Assembly (NCBI GenBank): GCA_951804985.1
Contig: OX638131.1
Coordinates: forward strand, 39,091,544 to 39,155,543
Source of the DNA: Dryomyza anilis
Lineage: Eukaryota > Arthropoda > Insecta > Diptera > Dryomyzidae
DNA length: 64,000 nt
Direction of reading: 5' to 3'
The stretch's first letter is position 1. The number at the start of each line of letters is the position of its first letter. The notes under the pieces were generated by a model, which saw only the letters and a list, made by a program, of their open reading frames with translations, had not been told where the DNA came from and did no database searches. Positions 30,048-42,222 of the stretch are shown piece after piece. The translations under genes were made by a program, and so were the position numbers.

Positions 30048-32571
30048 ACAAATAATGAAGAAGAATATCAAAGTTCGCATGATGTACGAAAAAACGAACC
30101 GACGAACCGAATAGGCAAGCACGCGTTGGGATGAACCAAAGTAAGGTAAGATCGGTACAACAATACCTATAAATCTAAAATATCTATAAATGTAAAATTG
30201 TGTAGTATCTGTAAAGTGTATGCTATATATGTATATATGTCAAAATATACATCATTATACTATTAAATAATTCGTATATCCAATTAATTATATTAATAGA
30301 ATTAATTATTTTGTATATTAATCTCATTTGCTATAACTTTAAATATTTTTTTGTGTGTACGAAATAGATTCCACACTACAAGGGATATAGATGGATATTA
30401 GTAATAAAAAAAAGTACTATTTTCTGTTCTATTCTTATAGAAATTATATAGAGAATAGCAAAAATCATAAAAAAAATGATTTAAAATGAATTCTTTTCAT
30501 ACATTTTTCGATAATGTTATGTATTAAAAGGTTATACACGATTCATTGAACATTCATTAAAACATAATTATCGACATAAATATATTTATTTATACATTTT
30601 CTCCAATAAAATTATTTTTCTTTCATGCTTTGATATTATTCTCCTATTAATTTCTGTGTATCATACTATTTTAAAAAAATGTCTATATGGCTTGCATTAC
30701 ATTTATAAAGTACCTTTTTACATTTTGCCTTGTAATACGCCCTACTGTGACATGTATGTATATAAAATACTACAATGTGTGATATTCCGTTTTCCTTTTA
30801 TTTCACTATAATAAAACTACGCTGTTTCGAGTACCATTTGCGCAATATTAACTTGGATTATTTATTAACCACGTATCATATGGAGTAACATTTTCACATA
30901 CAGTACATTATATACAACCTATATATACAACCTAAGAAATTTCGTTACATTGCAATTTTTCGGTTTCATTATTTGGGTGATGCAAATATATCAGATGGAA
31001 TGAAGTCATCAATAATGGTGGTGGTGAAATAGAACTGCTTTAGTTAGTTGGTGGATAAAATAAAGGCTTCTTGAAATTATGTTCATGAACAAAATATTTG
31101 AAAATTTACTAATATATTTAATTCCGAAAACAAATTATTATTTTTCCTTGAGGCTATTAGCTCATTATGTGATATAAGATTTTTACCTATCGTATCTGTT
31201 AATTGCTTTAAAAATAACTAATGTGGCAATTGAAAAATTCCGATTGAAAATTTATTTAAACATTTATGAGAAGTACTAGAGAAGAAGAAAATATTTGTCT
31301 CATCGTAATGGACGTACTGTTAATAAACAAGTTTAAATGTTAAATCTTAAAGAGTATTCTATCGAATACTAAAATTATTCCAACATCACATTCGGTGCTC
31401 GTTTGATACAATGCTGTTTAAAATAAAAATACACCGCAGCATAAGTTTTATTTGGATAATGAAGAATGCATAAGAAAGTTTTTTTCACAAACTCTTTTCA
31501 AAGACGTAATCGGGTGCTGATTCAGGGTTCCACTATATTAGGTTTTCTATAAAAAGTTTTGGCTCATATCTCGCCCTATTCATAATGCATCAAAATTTAT
31601 TATATGCAGTTCGTAGGATTCATTTAATTCGAGTCTGAAACCAACCCAAAAATGAAAATCCGAAATGAATTTCAGTATAAGTATCCTTGATTAAATATTA
31701 TTTTGATTGAGGTACTCTTTAAAATGCTGTCGTGGACTATTTTTAAGTTAATTTGAAGAATGGACTATTAAAAAAATAATAAAAATAGCCACTTTTTAAA
31801 TTGTTGTACTAAAGTTTTTAAAAATCTATGGTTTACTGCGTTATTTCAACAATAATTTGAACTGGCCTTGTTCAAGTGGTGCAAAATTTACGGTATTTTT
31901 TCGAGTTTTTTCAAATAAAGTAGTCTTGAAAATCACATTTTTTTGGGATTTTCATTTTTGAGATGGAGTCCAAATCATAATAAAGTAATCATAAGCCATA
32001 AATCAACTCATAAAGCGGAGTGTACTTGAATGTATACGGTATGTAAAAAGATAAGACTTATATAAAACAGTTTCGGAACTTTTGTAAAGGTTTATAGAAC
32101 TTTTTCTCATATACACAAATAAAATAGCAGATATTCTTCTTGATTCGTAGAAGTTATTCTTTTAGTTTACTGAGGTACTAAATGTCCTTTAGAGATTTTC
32201 GGGGTTAATGCCCGTAGCCAGGATTTTCGTTTGGGGGTGGTTTTGAGAAAATATATTAATTTTAAGACAGTTCCAGAAAATAGATCTTTTTCATTTTAAT
32301 TCATTCGGAGTAAATATTTTCAAATCATAAATTTATTTTCCGGTTAAAAATAATGACTCAATAATTTAACGAAAAACTAAAATGAAAAAAAAAGTGTTTT
32401 CTTGAAATATAAAAATGATATTAAAATACACTCAAAAAAATAATGCATTAAAATTATTACAATTTATGCACTTGTTTCAAAAAAATGTATTTTTAATACA
32501 TATCAATTACATTTGTATTTATTTTCTTACTTTTTAATGAAAAGTGTACTTGTTTTCTTATTTCATACAAA
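30048..32571. other. Non-coding A+T-rich DNA
   Basis: 2.5 kb shows no recognisable exon, RNA gene or complete element. Short ATATATGTATATATG low complexity occurs at about 30220. 31500-31990 is the least A+T-biased part but has no open frame of note. Confidence 0.45.
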
Positions 32572-33918
32572 ATATCGTCAATGTCATGCCAAAGGGGCGA
32601 ATGTGCATTTTTAAAAATGTTGGGAAATCAAATTTTAAAGTTTGAAGTGCTTTAAAAACTACGAAAATTTATTTATTTCTGGTATTTTAGTTTATTCATC
32701 AATTATTATAACGTATATAAAATATCTTTAGATTTGGACAACCTACTGAATTATAAATACGGATTTTGTGAGGCTATATCCAGATCAAAACGCAAATATT
32801 TTTGATTTATATGCTATAACTTTTTATTAGCGCAAGATAAAATAGTAATGTAGAGGCATTAATAGTTTGTTTTTAAAGCACCTATCTATTGGCATAATTA
32901 ATTAAAAATATTTTGCAAACATTAATTTGGCATTTGTTATTTGAGGGAAAAAATGTTTGGCAAAATATTTGAAAATAATGATGTAGTTCGATAGGTGCTT
33001 TAAAAACAAACAATTAATACCTTTACACCACTATTTTATCTTGCACCAATAAAAAATTATAGCAAAAAAACGAAGAAATTGGAAAATTAGAAAATCTTGT
33101 CATGCCAAAAGGGTGAATCTTTTCGTTTTTTTGGTATAACTCTTTAATGGTACAAGATCAAATAGTAATATAAAGGCAATTATTGTTGGTTTTCAAAGCA
33201 TCTATCGTTCAGCATCATTAACTAAAAATATTTTGCTAAACATTTTTCCTGCAAATAACAAATTGCAAATTAATGTTTGGAAAAATATTTTTAATTAAAG
33301 ATGCAGAACGATAGGCGCTTTGAATACAAACAATAAATGCTTCTACATCACCATGTTATCTTGTACCATTAAAGAGTTATAGCAAAAAATGAAAAGTTTC
33401 GCCCTTTTGGTATGACAAGATTTTCATTTTTTTCAATTTCTTCGTTTTTTTGCTTTAATTTTTTATTGGTGCAAGATAAAATGGTGGTGTAAAGGTTTTA
33501 ATTGTTTGTTTTTAAAGTACCTATCGATCTGCATCATTATTTAAAAATATATTGCTAAATATTTTTTTCCTGCAAATAACAAATTGCATATTAATGTTTG
33601 GCAAAATAATTTTAATTTAATTAATGATGCAGAACGATAGGTGCTTTAAATACAAACATTAAATTTACACCACTATTTTATCTTATTTCAATAAAAAGTT
33701 ATGGCGTAAAAACGAAAAGATTCGCCCTTTTGGAATGACAAGATTTTCAATTTTTCAAATTCGCCCTTTTGGTTTTGTCTTTTGTGGCTAGAAATATCCA
33801 ACAAAATGACACGCGATTTTGGCACAGCATACTTGAGGATAAACTAAATACAAAAATGTAAAAAAACGCAAATGTCAAAAATTGCACATTCGCCCCTTTG
33901 GCTTGACAGTGACGATAT
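32572..33918. mobile_element. TIR element, family E, copy 3 with palindromic amplification
   Basis: The ends form an inverted repeat of about 36 bp with two mismatches: left ATATCGTCAATGTCATGCC then AAAGGGGCGAATGTGCA, right its inverse. The interior is a chain of about three palindromic units of about 300 bp. The units are bounded by CTTGTCATGCCAAAAGGG (about 33102), CCCTTTTGGTATGACAAG (about 33402) and CCCTTTTGGAATGACAAG (about 33725), each resembling the element's own ends. It is non-coding. Confidence 0.75.
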
Positions 33919-34547
33919 GTAATTTGTGCTTGTTATTTGTATTTGTTTTTACTTTTTTCTCTATTGTGATACAACATGGAAAATTTATAAATAATGAAAT
34001 GCAATAAATTAATATATGAAAACTAAAGACTTTAAAAAAATGACCAGGGCTTTTGTTTTTGCAAAAATATGCCAATTTCATTTATATGTTTTGTGTGTAA
34101 TATGGTAATTTTAAAACATGTGTAGAAGTTCTAAAAGTGATTTTAATGTGACAATATATAATTGCTGCGGAAATATGTATTATCTTTTTATTGCTGTGGT
34201 AATTTGAAACTAAAAAATTATGGTATTGTAATATGAAATATCCCTGAAAACCCTATTTAGTATTAGTGACAGGTTGAGTTTTTCTTACATAAGGAAACTT
34301 TATGCATTTATGATCAGTGATTTATAAGAATATTTTTTAAGGAACCTATGGCAACCTAACTCACGTTTTTATTAATTAGTATGCGTCTTTATAAATTAAA
34401 AATATCATTAAACTGTCTAAAACCTTTTAATTATATTCGCCTATTTAATCTATAATATGTATAATATTGATATACATATTTTGTTAAAAAAAAAATAATT
34501 GCAAAAATATTGTTTTTGCGGACTCTTACCAAAAAATGTTTCTTCTG
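33919..34547. other. A+T-rich non-coding DNA
   Basis: No gene or complete repeat is recognised. Confidence 0.45.
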
Positions 34548-35422
34548 CACCCAGAAAAAAATCATGGTAAATTGATAGTATTTCAATAGAAAAACAATAA
34601 TTTATACCATTAAAATTGGTCAATAGGATGCGTCCCATTAGTTCAGTAATATTGAAACTGTTAATACAATGTGTGGTTGTACCATAAATTTTATAATGTG
34701 ATATTTTAATTACAATGAGAAAGATCTATACAAATTTAATGATACGTATTATTAATTTTATGGTATAGTCGAATTACATTTTCCTAAAAATTTATTAAAA
34801 CAAAAATATTTTTTAGTTAAAATATTGTATATATTATTTATTTAAATGTCGAAATTGATATTCACTTTTACAACAGACAAATAAAAAGACACTTCTTGCT
34901 GCAAAAGGTTATAAAACATTTATTGTTTGCTTTGGTTTCCAATAATTGATTGTATTACTTGAGTCTGCAGTTATTTTTGAGTCCGTTGCCATAATAAAAG
35001 TTCGATGTATTATTTATTTTCTGTAATAAAAAAAAATATAAATATACATAATTTATTTACATTAAATACATTGAGTCCTTACCAATGTCGCGTTTAATAA
35101 TGTGGATTATTACAATAAAATACATGCGACAATTTCGAGTAAACACGCAGAATGACGTACAAAACGAACATGTTTGTATTCGTTTTCATGCTTTTTACAC
35201 CACGTTTATTATTATAGGAGGAAACCATTAAAACAACAGTATTTTTTCTATTTAAAATAAATATATTGAAATATTTAAATTTATGGTACTGAATTTTTCA
35301 AATACTATTGAATTAATTAGAAAACTTTTGATTTAGAATGAAAAAACTATATTATTAATACATGAACCATAAGATCAATGGTCGTACCATAAAGTACTTA
35401 ATGGTACATTTTCTTCTGAGTG
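34548..35422 (-). mobile_element. Non-autonomous TIR element, family D, copy 3
   Basis: Inverted relative to copies 1 and 2: the plus strand starts CACCCAGAAAAAAATCATGG and ends ACATTTTCTTCTGAGTG. At 875 bp it is the same length as copy 1. Confidence 0.8.
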
Positions 35423-35492
35423 TGGGATTTGAACCTACTCCTCCCGGGTACAATACCTGAGTTCTCACCGTTACGCTATCAACCTTATTTGC
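35423..35492 (-). mobile_element. tRNA-like SINE head
   Basis: Minus-strand sequence has an A box-like TGATAGCGTAACGGTGAGA and a B box GGTTCAAATCCCA, about 70 bp in all, abutting the family D element. It looks like a tRNA-derived SINE fragment of a third type or an old tRNA pseudogene. No matching body is seen. Confidence 0.45.
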
Positions 35493-35891
35493 TACAGATC
35501 ATTTATTCACAATCTTGAATCAAATGACTAAAATTTGTGATGCATCGACAATAAATGAAAATAATTTTTTTTAATTTTTTTTGGAATGTGATATTGAAAA
35601 AAATTTAACATTTCACAAATTTTGTTTTTGAGGCAAAAACCTCAAACAAAAGAAGATGAATGTGTAGTCTAACGGGTAGAGCAGTGGACAACAGTGGCAA
35701 CAAAACCATTTTTATTTAATTAATTAATTGTTAAAATTATAGTAAGCAAATAAATAAGAAATAAAAGTAGACGAGTAAAAAGAAATAAAGGAAAGGAAAA
35801 AAAGGAAAGGAGTGGAAAAAGGAATAAAAAAAAACGTTTTTTTAATACATTTTTTGTATTAAAAATACAAAAATGTATTTATTTTTCTATA
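35493..35891. other. Non-coding DNA with purine-rich low complexity
   Basis: 35755-35830 is an A/G-rich run (GAAATAAAGGAAAGGAAAA). A short box-A-like TAGTCTAACGGGTAGAGCAG is at 35663-35682. No gene is seen. Confidence 0.4.
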
Positions 35892-37251
35892 CACGGAGGG
35901 AAAAAAGTTCAATATACAGCTAAACCGAAAAATTCTTAAATTCAAGAAATGAATTTTCTTAAATTCAAATCTTAAATTCAAGAAATGAATTTTCTTAGTT
36001 GTCAAAAAAAGTAACTAAGTAGAATTATTCTTGGATTCAGTTATTAATTTCTTGGGTATCAAAAAAGTAACTAAATAGAATTATTCTTGGAATCAATTAT
36101 TAATTTCTTACGTATCAAAAATGTTGTTTTTGTTTTCGTCCCAAAATTTAATGAACACGTGTTCGTATAGTTGTTGTTTTTTCGATCTTGCTTTGTCGCT
36201 ATTATGTTTTGTTTTGCTTTGTCCATCTGTTTGTTCGTATGTCTGTCTGTCGATATGTTGAAAGTAACTAAAAGCAATTATTTCGAAGCTAACACAAAAT
36301 AAAAAAAAAATATAGTCGAGTTAATTTATTGTTTATTTAGAACTTTATTACCTTTATGCATTTTTGTATAGTAAATAACTTCTTTGAATACTTAATGTAA
36401 TTGAATTGTTTATTTTATTTTATTCTTATTATTATTATTTAATTTAATCTCCGTATATTATCCTGAAACCATTTACTTACCTTATACACTTTTTCCACTT
36501 CTGTTGCCTCTTCTTTTGGTTATGTATAAACCCTCCGCACGTTACCCATAAGCATTGTGTAGTGTATTTAGATAACAATGGAATGAAATCAACATGGTAT
36601 TTATGCAAAATTGAACCCAAATTTATGTTTACGAACTGAAACCATACCAATATTCGTAGGAAAAATCGTTTTTTCCATTTATATCTTTAACATTCATACA
36701 TACACAGGCGCTTGCTTGTCTGGCTGTGCTTTGTTGTTCTATTCGTAAAAACACACCCATGCAAACATTGTATATCATGCCGTTTTTTGATACCTAAGAA
36801 GAAAAAAATTTGCAATCCAGACAAATTGTTCTTAGTTCTTTTTTGATACCTAAGAACTTAATGTCTGAATATCTAGAAAAATTTGGCTTAGTTACTTTCA
36901 ACAGACAGACAGGCAGACTAACAAACAAACAGATGGCGACCACGCAAAGCATACGAGCGAATATTACAGACAGAGCAATATCAATGAAAACAACAACAAT
37001 ACATGAACACGTGTTCTTTTTGCGATGAATACAGCAACAATTTTTGGTTTTTAATAATCAATAAATTAACTTCTGAAAATACAGTTGAATAAAGTTTGTT
37101 TACTTTTTTGACAACTAAGTAATTTGCTTTCTTGATATCCGGATGACAAATTCTTGAATTTAAGTAGTATTTTATTGATATTAGTCAAATTCTACTATTT
37201 TTCTTTCTAACCGAATTCTTCTTGAGTTTAAGAATTTTATTTCCCTCCGTG
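35892..37251. mobile_element. Long-inverted-repeat element, family H, copy 1
   Basis: TA flanks the element on both sides. It starts CACGGAGGGAAAAAAG and ends TTTCCCTCCGTG. The arms of several hundred bp are loosely inverted copies: CATCTGTTTGTTCG with GTCTGTCTGTC at 36220-36252 is the inverse of CAGACAGACAGGCAGAC with AACAAACAGATGGCG at 36902-36937, and both arms contain GAACACGTGTTC. Near the left end a block around GTAACTAAGTAGAATTATTC is repeated in tandem. There is no transposase. A second copy is at 59694-60630. Confidence 0.75.
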
Positions 37252-37253
37252 TA

Positions 37254-38109
37254 CTTTTCTGGACAGCTAAATAATTGCAATTTCAGTAATTTTAAGACAA
37301 ATTTATTTAAGAATTGATCTGAAATTCAATGAAAATATGTACTTATTTTTTAAATTTTCATACAAAAACAAATACATGAATTTATTTAAAACAAAAGTAA
37401 ATGTCTTTGGACGTATAACTTATTTCACTTACTTATTTCAAATACATTTTCATTTCTTTTTAATACATTATTTTTTTGAGTGAATGATATTAATATAACC
37501 AAAAATATAACCAATCTACTTATAACATTTAAAAACTTACAAGGATACAAAGTCCATAATGGATTGTAAGGTTTTCAAAATTGTTCATTTATGCTAAGTA
37601 CATTTTTGGTTATAATTTAGGATATGATCAACTGATCTGCACCAAAAAGGACATGATATAAAGAATCCAAAAATAGAATAACATTATAAATAAGAACAAA
37701 ACTTGAAAAAAAAAACAAAAACCTTATTTAGGATTTTGTCAAAATTTGATAGCCCCGCGAAGAACCGGAATCGGACTTTTGGAACCGGAACCATTGTTAA
37801 AAATGAGTGGCACCGGAACCCATTTAATTTATTTGGTTGGAACCAGAATCAGAACCGGAACCGATATTTTAAAAATCTTAGAACCAGATCCAGGACCGAT
37901 AATCCATAGAGTGCTAGTCCATGGATATAAGAATATTTTTGGATATAGTAGCGATTTTTTTTTTTTTTGTATATCTTACTAATTTTTGTAGAGATTAACG
38001 TTTTTATATTATATATCCCCAAAAATATAAGTTTCAAAAAAATGACCAATGATATATTCTACACAGTGAAACCAAAACCGTAAATATTTTTTGAGGAAGA
38101 GTTTATTGC
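37254..38109. other. Non-coding DNA with a GGAACC-rich patch
   Basis: 37755-37895 contains about eight degenerate AACCGGAACC-type words, a small minisatellite that creates overlapping open frames. The remainder is A+T-rich without recognised features. Confidence 0.5.
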
Positions 38110-38726
38110 GCACCCGAGATTGGAACCCCCAAGTGCTGGCACCGTGCCTTAACAAAAAAAAACAACAATACTAAGTGAGACGGAAGAAGGATGTGGAAAC
38201 TTTGCGCCGCCAGAAACTCGCAGCTGTTGCTGTTGCTACTGCTTTTGTTGCAGCTGCTGTACTGCTGCTGCTGTCGTTGGAACAAGCCAACAACATGTCG
38301 TATTTGTAGCACGTACAGACTTTTTCATAGTCGTCTTCTTGAAGACATTTCAACTTGTTTACATGTTTTATTTTTCGCACAATCTTTTTTCAATATCATA
38401 TTTTTCGCTATCTAGCTTCCGTTTGCCTTAAGATACATAGCATTGCGATAAGGACGAAGTTGGTAGCAATTTTCATCAGCTCATAGGATTTTTTGTAAGT
38501 TACTACTGTGGCTATTGTTCCAGCACCTAGCTGTTAATTTTCCGGCAAATCTGTCAACTTGCAATGATGCTGTTAAATAAGTTTTGGTTAAAAGATGAAG
38601 AAAAGAGAAAATATATTGTGAAATAGGAAATGAAAAACTCCATTGGGAGAACTATAAAAAAATGTAATTGTGATAATTTAACTAACTTTAACTTTTTAAT
38701 TAATACAGATTTATAGAGTTTTCAAA
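38110..38726. other. CTG-repeat patch and flanks
   Basis: 38218-38280 is an interrupted CTG/TTG triplet run (for example CAGCTGCTGTACTGCTGCTG), an opa-like low-complexity tract giving Leu- or Ser/Ala-rich short frames. Just before it (38110-38150) a B-box-like GGTTCCAATCTC lies on the minus strand. No gene is called. Confidence 0.45.
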
Positions 38727-38946
38727 CACCCAGAAAAAAATACTATATAAATAATAATTTTTTACTATTAAAAATAGCCAATGAAATAAATTATTTTTTT
38801 AATTGGAAAATACTATTATATCCTAGAAAATACCATGAATTTGCCATTAAGTTTATACGAAAAGAATTATTTTTTGTATACTATTAAATCAATAATTGTC
38901 TTATTGACCAATTTTAATAGGATTTAAGGAAATTTTTTTCTGGGTG
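38727..38946. mobile_element. Short MITE related to family D
   Basis: The 220-bp element starts CACCCAGAAAAAAATACTAT and ends AAATTTTTTTCTGGGTG. Its right half (TATACTATTAAATCAATAAT) matches 19250-19330 inside the 16.9-19.8 kb composite. Confidence 0.75.
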
Positions 38947-39055
38947 TATATACACGAAACTTATTTTTGTTCATATTTGCATTTAAAAAAACGTAGCATG
39001 GAGTACAGAGTACATGCAGAGAAAGAATATGATTGTTAGTATCAAGTTAGAGAAG

Positions 39056-39165
39056 TTGTTTACCTCTCGTAGGTATGCCATTGAATGCCGAGGATTTGAA
39101 CCTTTGCTAAGGGATCTTTCGGCTCGCAGTCCAATGCACTAACCACTGAACTACCGGCGTCTTGA
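39056..39165 (-). mobile_element. tRNA-derived SINE, family 1, fragment
   Basis: Contains CTCTCGTAGGTATGCCATTG and the minus-strand box GTAGTTCAGTGGTTAGTGCA, as in the full copies at 10381 and 58203. The B box has mutated (GGTTCAAATCC). Confidence 0.65.
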
Positions 39166-39297
39166 CACAAAATGTACTAAAGTATACACTTCTCTCAAAA
39201 TTCTTTGATGTTCTGTTCATTAACATGATTGACATAGTTCAATTGTTTATTCATTATACATTCTTTTAGCAATCATCTGTTCCCTTTTTCCACAATC

Positions 39298-39865
39298 ACA
39301 CACAAAAAATAATTGCTTGACGTGCAGTTGTTTCAACGAATATTCATTTGTATCTACCAAATTTAGTCAGTTTCAACTGAAATTCATTTGTGGTAAACAA
39401 TAGTATGATGCGTAACCAACTATTAGTTGAAGCAACTGCAACTTTGATTGGGGAAACAAACTTTTTATCCATTTTCAATTTTTTTGTTTCCATTGCCACG
39501 GCAACTAAACTCAAAACGAGACCTAACCAATATTTAGTTGACTTAACAGATAACTATATAACAATAAGTTGTAGCAACCAATATTTATTTGATTCAACTG
39601 TGAAATCAGTTGTCTTGTATAATAGCGATGCCAAAGCAGGACAACACCAGTCGCGCAAGCTTATATTTTCACTCGTTTTGTTTTGTGCTGCGGACAGCGC
39701 GGCTACCTCAACTAAACAAATTGGTTGTGACAATTGTATTCATTAGTTGTGTGAACTGATACGCGGTGTTGCAACAACTGAATCAGTCGAATGTTGACAG
39801 AACTAGATAAATCGGTTGGCAAAAAAAGACGGTTGCCCCAATTGATTCGTTCTTTGGGTGCATAA
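39298..39865. repeat. Repeat-rich segment with TTGATTCAACTG words
   Basis: Words of the type AACCAATATTTAGTTGACT recur at about 39413, 39527 and 39578. Ends reading CACACAAAAAATAATTG and CAATTGATTCGTTCTTTGGG may be degenerate inverted repeats. An open frame at 39390-39746 follows these repeats and shows no known domain. It is probably a MITE relic. Confidence 0.4.
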
Positions 39866-40799
39866 AATATCATAACCACAAAATTCAAACATAACATGAT
39901 TTCCGAAATCATTGTAGAATTCATTTTGAACGTAGTAAATATTACTGTGACAAACAACTATATTCCTCATAATCATACTTGTTATAAAATATAGTTGCCA
40001 CAATCATTTATTTTTGTCTGCATGTATTTATACTAAATTCCATGATATATGTGGTAACTTTGGTTCATTCATCGTTTATATCAACAAACAGTAGCATTGT
40101 TTGGTCCATGCAAATGTTCTGAAGCTAATTACCAATAAATACGATTTTATTTTCATACTGAAATCGCTACCGCACCTCAACCGCGCATCACAATCCCATA
40201 CCCTCAAAAAGTATTTTGTTTTTAATGTGCTCTTCAGGTTCATTAATGAAGTCCAAAGGTTCGAAATCGATACGACGATGATTAAGTGCAAAATTACGTG
40301 GAGTGGCAAATCGAATCGGTTATTGTAAATTTGCCGTAGTAACGAATATGGTTACAGAATTATTAATTATAATGAAATAGACGATTTTTTCGGGATTATT
40401 TTCGTAATTTTTTTCGGGAAGAACAGTTTATTTAAAACTGTTAATACAAAAGTTTCATACTGAAATAACACCAATTAAATATATTTAAAAATATATAGGT
40501 ATTATTGGTATATTATATTATAGGTACATTAAAGACATAAAAAGCATTTTTCATCTTCACATAACTAAATTTTTTTATAGTTTTTATAGATTTGGTAATG
40601 ACTTTTCCATTCTTATTGTTAGTATTCAATTAAATATCTAGAGCAAATAGAAAATCAATGATTCGTATCACTGAAGGGAATAGTAATAATGTTCGTATTT
40701 AATTTAAAATTGAATTTAAAGAATATATGTTTACCAAAATATAAAAAACGTGTAAAATATATGAAGTCACATGGCTGCCATAACTATGAAATATTCTAC
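39866..40799. other. Non-coding A+T-rich DNA
   Basis: Nothing is recognised on either strand beyond short frames at 40076-40328. Confidence 0.45.
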
Positions 40800-41140
40800 A
40801 TCTACATAAAAGCAATAGTAAAAATACAAAAGTCAAAAAACAAATAAAAACAATAGCAAAAACACAAAACAATAGCAATACACAAAATAAAAGCAAAAAT
40901 ACAAAAATAAGTAAAAATATAAAAAGAAGGCAAAATCAAAAGCTAACACCCAACAAAAAAATAAAAGCAAAAACACTAAAGTAAAAGGAAAAATGCAAAA
41001 ACAAAAGAAAATGAAATATACAAAAAAAAAACAAAAAAAAATAAAATAAAAACAATATATAAAAATTAAAAACAAAAACAATGTCAATCTCAAAAGTAAA
41101 ATCAAAAACAAAAACAAACAATTAAAAAACGCGAAAAGGC
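40800..41140 (-). repeat. AAAAACAAAAGC minisatellite, left part
   Basis: This is the complementary version of the array at 23690-24765 (AAAAATAAAAGCAAAAACAC units). The same kind of sequence resumes at 41815-41945, after the mini-me element at 41157-41806, so one array appears to have been split by the insertion. Confidence 0.8.
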
Positions 41141-41156
41141 AAAAAAAAATAGTTTG

Positions 41157-41806
41157 GAATCACATGTGAAATTTTAAAGTAGGTGTTATTATGATAGTTA
41201 GGATTATCAAAATTATAGTCGGTCTAAGCCGACTATAAATATTCTACACATTTGTGAGGTTACCATTCAAAGTGGTATATAGGTCACCAGGGTATACGAA
41301 TCCTGAAAATAACCACAAACTTTCCATCCCTGAAGAATTTTCTTTCATTTGATACCCATATTTACAAATGGGTAGGTGTACCGAATACCAAGTCGTTTCG
41401 TGGGAAAACATTATTTTCATGTATTTGAACATTTTTTTTTTTTTTGAATATCTACTAAGATCCACAGCACTCAGACAGACTATATCCATTGTACTGTGAA
41501 ATCTATTCCCTACAATTTTGTGGTTAATATCACCACGAGCGCCCATGCCCAAGCCGGGATTCGAACCCGAGGCCTTCAGAATGCAAGTCCAGCGCGCTAC
41601 CTCTGGACTGCTGAGGCCTGTGAGCATAATGTCAATATATATTTGACCAAAAAAGTTTACCTAAGCACGTATGCAGTAAAATTGATTTGTAGATGCAAAT
41701 TTTATATGAGGTATTTGAACATAAGTGGTCGGTTCTCCGACGATTCTCTCTACAAACGGCGTACCAAACTGAATATACCCTTTCACTCTTAGTGTAGGGT
41801 ATAAAA
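41157..41806 (+). mobile_element. mini-me/Helentron-like element, copy 3, with SINE inside
   Basis: Left and right ends match copy 1 (GATAGTTAGGATTATCAAAA near 41193; CCCTTTCACTCTTAGTGTAG near 41779). The (GTCY)n-core-(TA)n block is deleted: GTGGTCGG is followed directly by a short junction and CAAACGGCGTACCAAACTG. A family 2 SINE sits at 41433-41621. Confidence 0.75.
41433..41621 (-). mobile_element. tRNA-derived SINE, family 2, in the mini-me element
   Basis: On the minus strand it begins GGCCTCAGCAGTCCAGAGG, has the B box GGTTCGAATCCC, and ends in a poly-A tail (T run at 41433-41445 on the plus strand). The uninterrupted mini-me sequence (copy 1 near 5893) shows the insertion point. GAACAT on the left and GAGCAT on the right are the likely target duplication. 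Confidence 0.8.
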
Positions 41807-41814
41807 AGAATATT

Positions 41815-41945
41815 GGAAATAAATGTAAAATAAAAACAGAAAAACACAAAAAGAGTAAAATAAGAGCAAAAATGAAAACAAAAGATAAACATAAAAAAAA
41901 ACAAAATAAAAATCCGAAACATAATGGGCAAAATACTAACAAAAT
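41815..41945 (-). repeat. AAAAACAAAAGC minisatellite, right part
   Basis: Continuation of the array at 40800-41140 on the other side of the mini-me insertion. Confidence 0.7.
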
Positions 41946-42021
41946 CAAGTCTCATTTCGATTCAGAACAGCATTAGTTATTTTTTTTTTTTATAATTTAT
42001 AATATAAAATTTTTGTTACTA

Positions 42022-42222
42022 CACAGAAAAAAATATATGTGTAAATATAGCAAGAAATTTGATCAATACAATTAATTTTTAATTGATTCATCGCCGATAC
42101 TATCTTTAATTGAATTGATTAAATATTTAAACATATTAATAAATAAATTAACAGAAAAAAAAAACAAAAAGTTACATCAAAACAATTAAATAATTTGTTG
42201 AAACGACTATTGAATTAATTGC
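42022..42222 (+). mobile_element. MITE family B, copy
   Basis: TA precedes the start CACAGAAAAAAATATATGTG, followed by TAAATATAGCAAG. The internal part matches the inverse of 10859-11012. The right end is not clear. Confidence 0.55.

Noticed and set aside
38171..38415. Leu-, Ser- or Ala-rich frames over the CTG tract
   Set aside because: Triplet low complexity open on both strands; no exon borders or domain.
39390..39746. 118-residue open frame
   Set aside because: Its repeated NQYL motifs mirror DNA repeats of the segment; no known domain; probably a MITE relic.
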